Source: Gymnopilus junonius
Taxonomy: Eukaryota; Basidiomycota; Agaricomycetes; Agaricales; Galerinaceae
NCBI GenBank assembly: GCA_015501075.1
Contig: JADNYJ010000025.1
Location: 248,001-312,000 of the forward strand
Direction of reading: 5' to 3'
DNA: 64,000 nt
Shown: one piece after another, positions 10,874 through 24,362 of the stretch
Layout: the number at the start of each line of letters is the position of its first letter
Numbering within the stretch: position 1 is the first letter of the stretch
Position numbers and translations under genes: made by a program
The notes under the pieces: generated by a model
What the model saw: only the letters and a program-made list of their open reading frames with translations
Database searches by the model: none
What the model was told of the DNA's origin: nothing

Positions 10874-11409
10874 TCAGGTAAATAGAGTAAGTACAAACGG
10901 TTCAGACTTCGAGACGACAACAACATATAGCCTACGATGTAGTAGATCGCGTTCCTCTATGGCCATCCCGATGAATAAAATGTGCTTGCCGAGAACAATA
11001 TGGTCCCAATGAGTTGCAGCGTCGTGTACAGTAGGTAACCGGCCAATGAATGCCTCTGTAATTGGAGGATCAAGGTCGGTTACACGTTTCGGGATAACAA
11101 GTAACTCGAGGTGCAGAAAGATGTTAAAGTTGTCAAAGGAATTTGCAAGGGGCCAATTAATTTTGAGCCTCCACTTCGCATCCAATTCCTCAGCATCTTA
11201 AGTCGCCTGCTCAATGGGTACAGCTCGTAGGAGCAGTAAAGATTATCTACCATGCCTTCTCTCAGGAGCTCCATGATGTAGTTCAACAGAGTCGAAGACG
11301 TAATGATAATATGACGTTGTCGACAGATACGAAGAGAAGAGGCGAGAGACGGTGGGGGCAGACGTGACAGGATTTCTTCAATAAGTAGGTCTACCGGGAG
11401 AGAGAGCAA
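10874..11409 (-). pseudogene. F-box protein fragment with a frameshift
   Basis: The minus-strand frame from ATG 11409 begins 'MLSLPVDLLIEEILSRLPPP', a typical basidiomycete F-box start, and runs on into 'RLKMLRNW'. The expected continuation 'DAKWRLKINWPLANSFDNFN' lies one frame over (joined near 11180) and goes on to a stop at 10874. The product would be about 175 residues, well short of the roughly 400-500 usual for this family, so the gene is truncated as well as shifted. The single-base shift could be an assembly error, but the missing C-terminal half could not. Confidence 0.6.
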
Positions 11410-11841
11410 GAGACTGGTTTGGATAAAGGATGCTTTATTGCCCGAGACATGCTTACGCTGCGCATCGCGCTAGAATGCGCCTGCGATCGCATCCTTGAAC
11501 CTTCTCATGCAACGAAAGGGAGAATCCAGAGGAACAGTAGTGTAAAGATGATTTGACGCTGTGCATCCCCTGTTTTGCTGGTGTGAACGACCTACCATTT
11601 ATGAACAAGAACCCCTGGACTTCAGGTAAAACGCCAGCTATGTGGGCTTGACATGGAGCGTTGACAGCTGGTTCGAGTTGTGGGCTTCAAGTTTGTTTCA
11701 GAGTAAGTAGGCGAATCTAGCCACGACGCCAACCGCTCCACTGCACACTGCTGGATCAGTTAAACATGTGTATTAATGGAGCGAGAAATTGAGACAAGTG
11801 AAGTTCCAATGCGTATAGAGAAACCCATTGCATCTCCAGAA
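11410..11841. other. Intergenic, no gene seen
   Basis: Lies between the F-box fragment and the 3' end of the SNF2 ATPase gene; no coding or repeat signal noticed. Confidence 0.5.
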
Positions 11842-14800
11842 TCAATCAGAAGAGTCTGATTCCTGATTAGAAACAGCCCAGTCATCCAGTTCTGCAAGGA
11901 TTTTTCTCCGATCTTCCGGAGATTGACGCGCGCTAGGAAAAATTTGTGAGCAGGAAGATCAAATTATTATCATGCAGTAAGCAACGGACAAGTCACGAGC
12001 GAAAGTCGGGATATCCTCTGGCCCGTTGATCATTCCAAGTTGAACGAGAGCCTTATGCCGAGAATGAAGTCTGGAGATAATGACCATTAGTGGATCCCTC
12101 ATTCGAGATTAAAAATAACACGAAAATAGCACTCACTGCTGCTCTGGTGTGGGTGAAGCCTTGTACTGATGATGTCTTCTTCTCGGCGGCCATTGTTCCT
12201 TGGGTGATACCTCTGTCTCTTTTTCCGCACCCTTACTTTTCCTCCGGCGCACCTTCTGGAGGTCATCTCAGTATATCGACAATACGTTGTCCTTAAAGTG
12301 TGAGAAAGAAAACACACCAAAAGAGTTTGCACTCGTTCTGCTTCAATCTTACTTGGCACCAGAATCTCGTCATTTTGGTGACTGTACGTTACACCAATCG
12401 CGCTGAGTGTGTGCTTGATGACATCCTGCTCACGAGGTGCAGTCGGCGGAGCTGTGCAGAGCCCACAACCTGTCAGAGCGAACGCCAGCCGCAATGGAAC
12501 AATGGTACACACTGTCATCGAATAGCAAAGCTCCGAGCCCTTTCATATTTCCCTACAATGACAAAATTTAAATCTACACGGAAATAAAACAAAGATAACG
12601 CACGACTATATCGTCTTTTCCAAACTTCGCATCCGCCTCGACAAGCTCGTTTGCAGATTTGGCGGATTTCTTGCCCTTGTGAGCACCAGCACCCATATTG
12701 GCGAGTGCCCAGTCCAGCTCTGCCAGGTTGGCTTTCTCGATCTTCCCGATATCCTGTCAGCTGACGCCTTTACATTCAACAACCAAACTTACCGCCATTT
12801 TTGTCGCCAATTTGTCTTCATGCAGCTTGAAAATGTTGTTGATACCAAACAACTCGCCCTGTTTTCCTGTATCGCCTTGTACGCCCTCGAAATACCTGTG
12901 AAAGACGGCCGGCCATCGATACACTTTTTCAAGCACCATCGTCAAGAAGAACAGACCTCGTCTGAACACTGGCCTCGTAACCTATTGCCATTTGTTGTTG
13001 CTTATATATCTGCCGCGCGTAGATAAGTTCCTCAACAGAGCCTGCGCCAAGCAATCTGTAGACGGCCACGTCGCGAGTCTGGCCGAATCGAAATGCTCTG
13101 TAAGAACCAAATTTAGAATAAATTTGATAATAAATTGATGAAGACATTCACCTGTCCATGGCTTGAAGGTCATGCGCGGGATCTAAATATGTTCATCAAC
13201 AAGCACGCTCACTCAGGAAGTGAGGTCCTACACACTCCAATTTGGATCTAGATCTGTACATCAACCTCTCACTTCATCACATCAATGGGGCGAAGATGGC
13301 TTACCAAAAATAACCACTTTATTTGCCCCTTTATTACGCGAAAACAAATAAATGATTCCCCATTTGCGATCAAAACCGCCTCAGACGCACCTGTTAGATT
13401 AAGACCGGTCCCGCCAGCAAGGGTAGATATTAAAAATATGTATACGTTAGGATCGTGGTTGAATTTATCGATCATGGGCATGCCTAGCCCAGGATGCTGT
13501 GTCAAGTAAAATCAACGCCAAGCCAATGAACTCACGTTCTGCCTGTTTCGTACTCCCATCCAACTTCAAAAATCCATAATCTTGAAGAAAATAAATGAAA
13601 ACACGTCACAAGAACGAAAAGAATAGATGACTCACTCCTGGTATTAAGATGAAACTCAAGCATTTCCAGCAACTTGACAGATTTCGTGAAAATCAGAACT
13701 TTATTCGTCCGGTCCTTCCTCCATTCCTTGAGAAGAACTTCCAACGTCTGCATCCAGGTTAGGTCACGCTGAACAAGACAACCCCAAAACATGTTAGGTC
13801 AGACTCACAGCCCATTTTCCGCAATTCTGAGGTTGCATCATGGCTGTGCCAAATTTTGGTATATTTCCATCTGGGAATGCAATTTCGGCCAATTGCCGAT
13901 TACGAACGGTCTAAACACATCCATTTAAATCAGAAAAAAAAATCGGTAGGAAGACAAAGGCCATATACTTGATCAGTTGTGTCGTTTGGACCTTGGGAAG
14001 ATATAAATCAGCGGATAAGGAGCCGGTTCGATGGGAAATCCTTGCCAGGCAAAATTAACCCAAGATGGTTTGATAATTTGATCAAGATAGACATATATCG
14101 GAAGACATCGCCAACGACAAAAGGATGACAACAGGCCTTCCTTCTACGAAAATGAAATCAAAATAATGACGCCATTAGTACGCTTCCAAAGGAATACAAT
14201 CCAAACAAGAACATGACTAACGGCTTTCCTGATCCGCAAGTACATTTCTCGTCTCGTTTCAGCAAATTCTGCATCGCTTCCATGTTCAGAATATTCTTAT
14301 ATGCGGAGACTTGTCTGTCTGTCAGAGGACAGAAGACGACTTGGTCCGTTTTTTGAGGAAGCTATTTGGTGGTCAAGCCGTCTCAGAAAAGTGTTCGAAT
14401 TAACATTAACCGCGATTGTTCACCTGGTCTTTGATGATATCTTTCGTCCTAATCAGCCATTCAAAGTAATCAGTGATCCAAGAAGCGAAACAGCAAAAAT
14501 AAGCCACCCCACCTTCTCAAAAAGAAATTCGGCAACAACTTATTCCTCAACACCTTCGCAACAACCAACGCCTTTGCCCTCTCCTCCTCACTGGCACCCG
14601 CACTCTGACCTCTCGTCAGCGGCTTGGCCACATATCCATTCCACTGCCTCCCCGTCCCCAGCCGCCCTGGATTCGTCCAGTCCAGGATCGTCCAGAGCTC
14701 CTTGTACGAATTCTGGATCGCCGTTCCCGTCAGCCCGAAGCGCCGCAGGCAGCTAAATTGGTGGTAGGCTTGCGTGATTTGGGATGAGGTGTTTTTGACG

Positions 14801-16906
14801 CGGTGCACTTCGTCGACGATTATGAGACTCCAGTGGAGGTCGTCGAGCGTGTCGATGTCTCGACGGGCGAGGTCGAAGGAGGTTATGACTGAAGATTTTC
14901 AGTTAAACGAACGAATGGGGAGTGAAATATTATATAGTCTACTCACCAACATCCAAACGGCCGAGTTTGAAATCATTAATGACCGGCTCACGGTCTTTTG
15001 GACTACCAGTATACAGCCCGACTTCAAAATAGCCCCACTATCAATAAAGAGGCTCAGCAAAGAAATTACGCATACAAGAAAACAAGAATAAAACTCACCG
15101 TCTCAAACTCCCTTTCCCAATTGTGCACCACCGTGCTGGGTGCGATGATCAAGCACGTGGGCCACTTGGCGTCAGCCTTGGGCAGCTGTTTTTTTCTCCT
15201 TCCACGCTTTTTTGTCTTGCATCTTAGAGACGAACCGCCGACGCGGTGTCTATCCGTTATGACGCCGTCTTTTTTCATAATAGCAGAGAGGAAGGAGATG
15301 ATCTGGATGGTTTTGCCTGTAAATAATGTTTAAACTTTTGTCAGGCGGGGACGTTCTTGGGAGTACAACAACACGCCCTGCGATGAAAGAAAAGAAGACA
15401 AACCCTGAAGAAAAAAATATCAGAATCTGTTTTATGGAGTCGAATATGAGAAGGACCGGAAAAAGAAAGACACTTACTAAACCCATGTCATCACCCAACA
15501 ACCCTCCTTTCCCCTCTTTATATTGCCTATACATAAACTCGACACCCTCACGTTGATAATCCCGCAGATAGGTGTTGATCGCGCCAGGCACTTTGATTCC
15601 GGACTCGGCATCAAGAATAAGACCTCTCTCATGCCTTTGCTTGGAATTGAGCGGAAGCCAGGTTTGGGGCGGAGTTTCTGCATAGTGCGCATGCGAAGGA
15701 AAGTTTGTGTTTGTTAGTATATTGGTGTTGGAATGGAGTGTTGAGGTGAATGTACTGGATTGATAGTCTCCTCTGCTTCAGAGTCGGATTCTGTTGCGGA
15801 GTCCTCGTCGGCATCAGGAGGCGTTGATTGAGAGAGTTTTCTGGCTGTCAAGAAAAAGAAATTCAGTTACTCCTATTTCGAGAAGGGATAAAGATATTAG
15901 ATATTTACAAGACACCTGTGCAGGCCTGTAGGGTATAGAAGGCACCATCTCAGCTTCGGAATCAGGCTCCGTTTCAGATTCAGTCTCAGAGAGCTCAGCT
16001 ATACATTCACAGTTACTTCAGTAAGCAGTTTGCCTGTGACATCGAAATTCAAACTAACCAGGATTTGGAGGAGGAATAATTTTTGGTGGAGCAGGACTCG
16101 ACATTATATTACTTGGGCCAGCTTGCTCTGCGTCCGAATCAGGTTCTACGGTTAACGTCAGGACATGTAAAAAGAAGATGAAAAACAGACAACAAAAATT
16201 AAAGATAATTCGTTCGACCTACCAGTTGCAGAGTCATCTTCCCCAACTAGTGCTGCCTGCACCAAGGCAGATGTTAGTGCAGTTGTGGGTGTAGCTGTAG
16301 ATGGAGTAGAACCACTCGAAGCACCATCACTGCGCAGAAAGAAGCCTGCTCGTGAGTGCCTCGGACCGTCATCTTCCGCCTCATCTTCCTCTCGCTCTTC
16401 CTCTCGCTCTTCCTCTTCCTCCTCCTCATCTGCGAAGCTTTTTACCATTGGCTCATCTACGACTTCGTCCTCCTCCTCCGAAGCGGAGTGCAACTCGAAC
16501 TCGATGTTTTCCTCATCTAGTGTTGGAAGTCGGAAGAGACAGTTATATTAGCAGGCTTTGTGAGGGACAGACACATTCGCCAAAGCCTCACCAAAATATG
16601 TGAGCAAAGGGTTAGGGTCAGTACTTTCAAGACGGACGATCCCTGTAGTACAATAGCAAAGACAGTGAGCACCTGTTCCGTACAGAAACAGAACACGAAA
16701 AACCAACGTTCCTTCCTCTCGACTCACTCGCACCCCGTCCCCTCCAGCACATCCAACCTCCTCTTCTTTTTTGGCCCCGCACCTTCAGTCACATCCGATG
16801 CCCTTGCTTTCTCGCTCGAGACTTGGTCTTCTTGACTACAGGTTCGGGGGACGTATACACCAGGTCGGAATTCCGGGTCGGATTCAGAGTCATACTCTGT
16901 TTGATA
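11842..16906 (-). CDS. SNF2-family ATPase, ERCC6L2-like
   Basis: DNA translocase of the Rad26/ERCC6 branch, closest to ERCC6L2. N-terminal exons carry an NLS-like 'PKKKRRL' (16728-16906) and a very acidic stretch (about 16210-16540). The core opens with '[19 protein letters not shown]' and '[10 protein letters not shown]', then '[10 protein letters not shown]' (exon 15099-15316), '[14 protein letters not shown]', the DEAH-type '[11 protein letters not shown]' and '[14 protein letters not shown]' (exon 14513-14888). A short exon, 14424-14448, gives 'RTKDIIKDQ'. The helicase-C part shows '[14 protein letters not shown]', '[16 protein letters not shown]' and '[16 protein letters not shown]'. The hallmark '[20 protein letters not shown]' lies near 12900. 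The C-terminus ('[20 protein letters not shown]') ends at TGA 11842-11844. The join at 15478/15316 is one base short of in-frame and another shift is likely near 15636. The first exon and start codon are not resolved. Confidence 0.8.
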
Positions 16907-19866
16907 CTGAAAGTCAATACACGCTTAAAGAAAAAAATTTACATGCACACGGGGTGGAGAGGATATTGACGTAGATACACCTGTAAAGTGTAGTAAAGTT
17001 TTGTCAGTGGTTGAGGTGGCGAGGTAGGTAAATGGGAAGTGAATATTGACGTTTATCGTATGCATTTGATTTTCCTGACATGAAAGTTGTGGTCGCTATT
17101 CTGCAGCTTGAGCTCAATGCGTGCTTCAAAATTGGGTAAAACGATTTATAACAACGAGCGCGTTGGCGACGTCAGGATGCAATATAGCCACTGTAAATCG
17201 TTCGAGTCTTCGAATTTGCTTCAAGTTCGAATTGCTGAACGTCTTGAATGTCTTGATAATCTTGAGAGATTCACGCACTACGCAGTAAATTCCGAACACA
17301 GGATGTTTATTCCCCGAAAACACGGAAGCAAGGGAAGGGATGATGTGGTGGCAAAGGAAAACAATTAGTGGCCCGAGAGCCGAGGCGCGTGCATCATACG
17401 CGTTGCACGTGATACCAATCAAAATTCCCACAGGTTTTTTTTTCCGGAACACGCGCGTTTTGTTAACCCTTGGCCACAACTGACTTCACATCTTTCTGCC
17501 CAGCTCAAGTCTGACCGCCAGCCGAGTAGCACATGCAACGAGTTTATCTCAAAACTGACCTTGAACAAACTTCTCAACTTGAACCCTCGTTTCCAGTGGT
17601 CGCAGGCGTCCTGCATGCGCACGCGCACCTGGATGAATTGCAAAAGAAATCGGGTCGTCACCTACTCTATCTAAGTATGACTGAGGGAAAAGAACGGGTT
17701 TCTGATACTTTAGTGGACTAAACACGCCGACAACCACCTTTAATATCGACGAGCCCACTTTTGCGTGCGACTTGATCTAGCCTGATTCATGCACCCTTTC
17801 GCAATTTTCGCTCTATTCTTACAAGTGTACAACTAGTAATCACTTGCTCTTGGTCAATTACCAGTGAGTTTTCCTTGTTTTGAAGCGTTTTCTCGCGTGC
17901 TATTAGGAAATCAGATTATCAGTTTGCTCGCCTGACCATTCAAATTTCCATCACGACGCCATTTATTCCCATAAAGAACAAGGATGAAAAAACACCGCGG
18001 GACACACTTGATTATCGTTGATTATCGCCACCCGCCCATCAGCTCGCCCACATCCGAGGTCGGGCCGAGCCGTTGACTCATCGAACTACCGTTCAACTAC
18101 AGCCCTATTTAGGAACAAAATCCTTTTGCGGACTGCCGGACGTTGCCGCAACAAGCAAGAACAAACTATACAGCAGCCTTTAAAAACGACGGGTGTGTGG
18201 GTACGAATCCCCCAACTACTCTTATCCTTCCACCACCATTCCCCGGAAGAGAGGGCAAGTCCCTCCCACTTCATGGGATCGTCCAACCTTCATCGGCCTC
18301 CTCCTCTACCTTCTCTCATCATGACACGAACATGATGCTTACATGCGACGCCACCATACTCAACAGCACGTCGCCGTAGCCGATGGCGTCTACTACACAG
18401 CCAAGGTAAAATCCCAATGACTTCGATTCTTGCCTAATAGCCTCCTGATTTCTTATCTTGCAGATCGCCTTGTTCCGTCGGCTCACAGCACCGGCAGCTA
18501 CTCTTCCAACCTCGCTCAAGGCGACTGACAACGATCGCCAGTGAGCTGGCCATACGCACTGTCACCTTTAGTTGGGTATGCTCTCGGTTGTGTCGTTCAA
18601 CTTATGTTCCTTACACGCCCTACTCATTGACAATGATCAACCTCCTTGCTCTTTCTAGCTACACCGCCCATTGGCATTCCACTGCCACAGCATCTCACAA
18701 CCGCTCCACTCCACCCGATCTCCGGATCGCTCATGCAGATGGGGAGCTACAGTAGAATGATGGCCGTTCAACTCCTCACATCCACCGTCCTTGCCTCCCG
18801 GGCGGGGGTATAGGGCGGGATGACACCCCTCCATAGAGGGTGGTCTGGGCATGGTGTTGCAAATTGCGATACTGACGTGTGGGTCACATCACAGACGGGC
18901 CTCTTCGCGCCGTTGCCCTTAGAGTGTCCCCGAAGGATGTCGATCTCACTTTACCGGATTCATACTCCCATCAGACTCCTGTACCAAAAGTCACCCCTTC
19001 ATGAAAGGGCTAGGCCTGGGTTGTCGGGGGCATGAACTGGAGTTGATGACATGGCACTCCCGCTGTACCCTCATTCTGTGTGTGTGATTTGGAACGGGTG
19101 TGTGAATGCGCGTTGATTCCGCACAAAGGCCAGAATTCTTTTTCATCCCCCTCTTGACCGTATTTCTTGTAGCGACGTATTGACACATGACATTAGGCAT
19201 ACTATCTTTTTCTACAACAATTCAGTATGCCTTTTGTCCTTCTCTCGCATTCGGATCACTGATGTTTGCGAGAACAGCATCCAGCTTCACTTTCAAGCCT
19301 TTGGATTGGAATCAACGCCGGGCGCGACACCACGGCCTTACTGAAACTTACACCTTCCTGCTCTCTCGTGCAGTTGAATGAGTCGTATATCTTTCTTAGT
19401 CACGACTTCGATTCGACTGGTCTTCGTGTGTCACGCCGAGGTAAGATACTGATATTGTTCATTCGTTTCAGTGCCGTGTGACGCTGAGGTTTTACTTTTA
19501 AGCCAATTCTACCTGCCCGCGATCCTTTTCTCACTACTTTAATATCTGGTAAGAGTCGCTCTTTTTTCGAGATGTATGAAGGAAGGTACAAACTTATTAT
19601 CACAAAATCCAGTTATTTTCTTTCATACAATTCACCCACATGCCCATTGTTCATCCTGCAATCGAATTGTCACAAAATCCAGTTAATTTCTTATTTCTAT
19701 AATTGACCCACATACACCTTATCATCCTGGAATCCTCCTTAATCACTAAATAAATGACACGACCACCGTAGATTCTAATCGTCCTATGAACTAGCAGCAG
19801 CGATATGGAACCTATGCTTATTTCTTACATTTTACTACAGCAATCATCAGCTCACAAACGTCTCCT
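16907..19866. other. Gene-poor stretch, about 3 kb
   Basis: No recognisable gene. The part next to 16907 should contain the 5' exon(s) or promoter of the SNF2 gene. One spliced frame is formally possible on the plus strand: ATG 18383, exon 18383-18405, 58-nt GT-AG intron, exon 18464-18755, 104 codons. It resembles nothing and is not called. A direct repeat lies at 19599-19738. Confidence 0.4.
19599..19738 (+). repeat. Two imperfect ~70-bp direct repeats
   Basis: The unit beginning TCACAAAATCCAGTTA and ending near CATCCTGCAATC occurs at about 19600-19664 and again at about 19672-19735 with some substitutions. It lies just downstream of the epimerase-like gene's 3' end, and no coding role is apparent. 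Confidence 0.7.
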
Positions 19867-21284
19867 TTACTTCGATTGAGATAGAAATTCCTTAACCTCT
19901 GCTTTGAGGTTGGCAGAGAAATCGGCCTTTGTACCTGTTGGCTTCCACCCAATCGCACGGGAGCGATCAGCTTTGGCATAACAATTGGTAGCCAGCATTG
20001 GCCAGAAAGGCTGCAAGCAAAGCGATGAATATCAGCGTAAGGGCCAACATACAGCAGTCAATAAAAGGCAAAGAAACGAACCCCAAAGTTCTTCTCAAGC
20101 TCTTCTTGGGTGAAAGGACTGGTTTCCTTGGAAGAGGCCACACCCTCATCGAACAGTGCCTCGGAAATTGCCTGCGCTGCCTCCAAACCGGAGTAATCAA
20201 AGTTCTCTGCGAAGTAATACCCTCAGGCCCATGTCCAACCGCGTCAGGATTTTTACGGGCAATGTTGAAAAGAACTAAATAGAGGTCTGCAGCTGCAATG
20301 AATTAATTCATCAGATCAGTCAGAAAGAAAATACGGAAAAAGAATGCGTTACGGACTATCATCGATCGAGACGGCAGGCCACCTGTGCACTCCTTTGCCG
20401 ATATAACCTCCCTGCTTGCGAGGGATGCATGCTCTGATGATGTATGGCAGTTGAATTGAATGTGTATTCTGGACACCAAGATTAACGAGAGGTCCAGACG
20501 GATACCCAAAGATTGTTCCTGCAAAAAGCAAAATTCCGAGACCTGGAGAATATCTGAGAAGATAGAAGCGTACCTGGAGCAATGATGTACGCCTTAACAT
20601 ACCCAGCCTTGTCGGCTTCGATGATTGGGATGTCTACGTTTCTGTGTATAACGGTTTCTGGGAATGCATTCAGTTTCTCGACATCAAGGTCGCTGTAGGT
20701 GGTATGCTCCGAAGTCAGTCCACGCGCATCGTCAATGAGGATGCCGGTGCCAGACTGTAAAATTCAGAGTTTTCAATATTCAGCGGGGAGTTGAGGTATT
20801 TCTCATACATACCGTATGAATCAGGATAGGCGCTTTCCCAGATTTCTCGAATTTGATCTTCAACCCATCGAGGATAGCTTGCGCAGGAGGGAGAACGTCA
20901 GCATTGGCCTAATCAAGCATGTTCAGTACGTCTTCAAAAAAGAAACTAGTAGGAAACTAAAGAATACGCACAATCGCAAAAACAACATCAGACTCTGCCG
21001 CGGCATTCTTGATAACGCTCAAGTCCTCATCGGTGTATGATCCAGGCAGTGTTTTGACTCCGAGGGTCTTCAATTTCTCCGCCTTCTCCGCGGAACGCAC
21101 AAGAGCGGTGATCTCGAATGAATCGGCATCTGGATGCTTCAAAAGGCGAGAGAGGACGCTTCCCCCGATGTAACCTGGCGTGCATGGGACAAAGTACGGG
21201 CTAGTTAGAAGGATGCGTCGTTATCAAATACAAAGTGCTACACACCGGTTGCACCTGTGATGAAAATTTTAATTTGGTCGACAT
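19867..21284 (-). CDS. NAD(P)-binding, NmrA/epimerase-like protein
   Basis: Seven exons (21246-21284, 20972-21174, 20908-20813, 20754-20574, 20518-20357, 20292-20082, 20010-19867) give about 345 residues. The N-terminus holds the Rossmann dinucleotide-binding motif 'IFITGATGYIGGSV', followed by 'FEITALVRSAEKAEKL' and 'HTSGTGILIDD'. The middle 'YIIAPGTIFGYPSGPL' and tail 'RAIGWKPTG' match atypical short-chain dehydrogenases of the NmrA/epimerase group; the substrate cannot be predicted. Two single-base losses interrupt the frame: one in the A-run just after the start (about 21263-21275; expected 'MSTKIKIFITG') and one near 20220, where 'GPEGYYFAENF' needs one extra T. With both restored the length is an exact multiple of three. 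These look like assembly errors. Confidence 0.8.
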
Positions 21285-23272
21285 TGCGATATGTAGTCCT
21301 TATGAGGCAGGAGAGTTTGTGTAATTCTGAGAGCAGATGGTGGGTTGCGAAAATGGAGAGGCTTAAGATGCTGAGACCAATTTGCTCGTTGTTTTATAGT
21401 GTTCGACGTCAGGAACACCGTTCAAAGATTGCGACAATAATAGTATAAACGTTGGACCTGAATGACCGTTTGCCGCCAAGAGCTCACAGGAGAGGAGGAT
21501 GATGTTCACATCCGGCACGGCACGCTGACTCATCGCGGCACTAATATCGCCGCTTAAGTATGTAGTCGTCGCTCAGTGCCTCCGGTAAATTAGATCTATT
21601 TTACCCGGTCTGGAGCTCTGGAGTTTCGAGTTGGGAGACGCGTCGAGTATGCCGTGCGGCGAGATAACGAGGGATAGCAACCCAATGGCGAGATGCAACA
21701 GTTGGTTGACGAAAGCGGAGAGTATATGTTACACAGCCTCTGATCGATCATTGATGGCAATGGTAACCTAATCTAATCGACCTTTGCGCCACCGAAAGGG
21801 ACCTAAAAGGAGGAGGCGACATTGAATCTTAGCTAAGAAAAAGTCAGGTGCTGGGTAGTTGCTACTCTCAGGTTTATAATTTAGTAACCAAGCAAAGCTA
21901 AATACTGGCTGAATAAGAGGTAAGTCCACTGACTGTGGAGACCAACAGTACATAAAAAGAAAGAAAAGAAGATACAAAAACATATCGGGTGTATTGACAC
22001 ATAGGGGAATATAAGTAAAGAGTATGATTACTACCAAACATCAACGTTTCACCCAAATCAAACGGATTCTTTTCACACGACGGTGTCTCTAGGTTTATGC
22101 CCCCTCTTCTTCGCTTTTTTTTGCAGAACCTTGCGGATACTGTCGAGGAAGTTTCAGCCTTTCAGACGGCCACCCGAATTTATTCTCTCTGAATGGTTAA
22201 AATTATCCTACTTTGAGGACTTTTTGATATTTTGTGCCAAATGAACTCGCTAGGTTTTGTTCTTTGTTGCGCTGGGTCACACAACTCTTGATCTCTGCGA
22301 CGGCTTTTGTACGGTCCTGTGACTCTGGACCTTGGTGGGTCAGAGCATCTTTGAACCCATCTAAAGCTAAGTTCACTTCAATCGAATGCTAGGTGCCGTA
22401 TAATTTTTGCGGCTTGCAGTGAGTGCAATCGGACTAGACATCAGGACCGCAAATATGCCACTAAACGCGTGGACCAATAAAGGGTAACATAAGATGGTGT
22501 TGAAGGATCTAAAATGGGCCTCAGAAGCAAACGCCATGGACCCATCCTGCACAAAACCTAAGAAAGTGTACTTGAAATTGCATAGACTTAGCATGACCCT
22601 GCAACATGGAAAAAGAAGGGTGATTATAATTATAATTTACAATCCTTGCAAAGAGAAGTGAGATGGTCGGCCTTGGCTTTGAGAGTTTCGACGCTTGCGT
22701 GCCATTCCAGACCCTCGTGGGCAACGGTCTTCAGCAGTTGAGAGTAGGATACTTGCAGATCATTGAACACATCATCGATGCATCATCCGTCAAATCGGCC
22801 TTCAAACAAAATGGACAGGCGCTGGCCAGATGCAGTGCTCGGAGCCAGCTTGAATATGCAAAACGCTCAACAGGTGTCAGCCTAGACGGCACCGACGAGC
22901 CGTTCAAAGCATAACAATAGTCTCGACCTAGACTAGTATCATCTAGAAAGAACAGCATTCAAATCAAGTTAACGAGATAACGATAGCATGACATCAACCG
23001 ACTGGAGACCAAACAAAGTAAAATGAAAGGCACATGAAGAAAATGAAACAGGTACAAAAAAAAAACAACGATACATTGACAACTAAGTAACTGATAATGA
23101 AGTGGATGGATAGACGGATGGAATGGATGGATGGATGATGGAATGCCAGGAGGAATAACCAGACGGAGTCGGAGATCGATGTGATGCAATTGTGTATGGT
23201 ACAGATCGATCGACCCCTCAACGTTTAAACGTTCAACCTCGACTTCACTCACTCTCACTCTCGATTTCAAAT
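21285..23272. other. Intergenic region with a possible minus-strand gene relic
   Basis: No complete gene was found. On the minus strand, about 22880 to 22632, the frame 'FNDLQVSYSQLLKTVAHEGL' continuing to 'ADHLTSLCKDCKL' reads like real protein, with more of the same frame upstream beyond an in-frame TGA (about 22785). No family was recognised. A GGAT-rich microsatellite lies at about 23100-23145. Confidence 0.35.
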
Positions 23273-24362
23273 TCAATCAAACTCTTCCGCGCTCCTTCGT
23301 ACCAGTCGTCGTACCTTCTTCTTGTACCCTGCATAGTAGGGAAGGAAATGGGTGATATTCAGATAAGGTTGTCACGCGCAGGTAGGTAGACAAAGGAAGG
23401 GAAGGGACGGGGGAAGAAAAAGACGAACCAGCCAAATCCGTCCGAACCTCCTTCGCAGCGTCCACATTAGCCGGACTGTCGAGGTTCGGCCTGTCGGAGG
23501 AGAGGAGGGAGATAACGCTCAGGAGCTGTGATGAGAAAATGGGTCAATACATTGTAAGAGGGGGAAACAATAAGGGGGACGCACGATAGATTCTACCGTA
23601 TGCACGGGCATCCATCGCTCTCCTGCATCTTCGTATCCGTACTGGTCGTCTCCGGGTGCATGCTACATGATTCGCGATTCACAAAAGAGAGAGATGGAGG
23701 AAGGAGAAAGAGGAAAGTGTATCAGAAGCGTAGCAACTTCGGTTGAGGGTGTACTTTGAATCCAAGGAGAGGCTTACCAGGATCGATATGCAGACCGTCC
23801 CGTCGGCATAGACTGTTGGAAGAAAGAAATTGAAAGTGTGAGAAAAGTGGAGGCGAGTAAGCTTCAAGGGGACGAGAAGCACTGACTATTAGGATGCCAC
23901 ATCGCCGTGGTAAACTTCATCTTCGGAGGAAGCAAGGGGAATTCAGGAGGGAACGATAATCGGGCCTTGAAGAATCCTCCCTCACTACACGAAACCAAGC
24001 AAAGCAAACACGATCAGCCCTCTCCGTACCAAAATCCCATCCTCAACCTTGAAAGTTGCGTACTATAGAGTATCAGGAGGCCTAACCAGAAGCACGCAAG
24101 AGATCAGCACACGATGACCCAAGACTAGCTCGCGAAGAAAGGTAGATCCATACCCGATGATCAAGATTTCCCATTCAAAGAGGTTATCATCGTCCACAAG
24201 GCCTATTCACCACCGACGCCAACGCAAATCACGGTGAGATCTACACGACAAACAAAAAATAAGAGAAAAAATCTCACCAGCAGAGAACCCCTCGACAGGA
24301 TGCTTCGTCAGCTCCGCGAGCTGCCTTCTCAACAGCAAGGAATTAGAATTGGTCCGGGACAT
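23273..24362 (-). CDS. Ubiquitin-conjugating enzyme E2, UBE2G1/Ubc15 type
   Basis: E2 that would accept ubiquitin on a cysteine and pass it on with an E3 ligase. Eight exons (24278-24362, 24154-24202, 24064-24081, 23887-23984, 23778-23812, 23585-23662, 23429-23525, 23273-23328) give 171 residues, all phases consistent. The third exon is only 18 nt. The start '[20 protein letters not shown]' and the acidic-loop part '[19 protein letters not shown]' are typical of UBE2G1. The catalytic Cys sits in 'DGTVCISIL', after the HPN motif in 'MWHPN'. '[17 protein letters not shown]' and the basic tail '[17 protein letters not shown]' close the protein. A different G-type E2 lies at 36.9 kb. About 1 kb of divergent upstream sequence is shared with the RNA polymerase III gene. 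Confidence 0.93.

Noticed and set aside
18383..18755. Spliced 103-residue protein gene
   Set aside because: Splice sites and frame are possible but the product shows no motif, and the region has several equally long chance frames.
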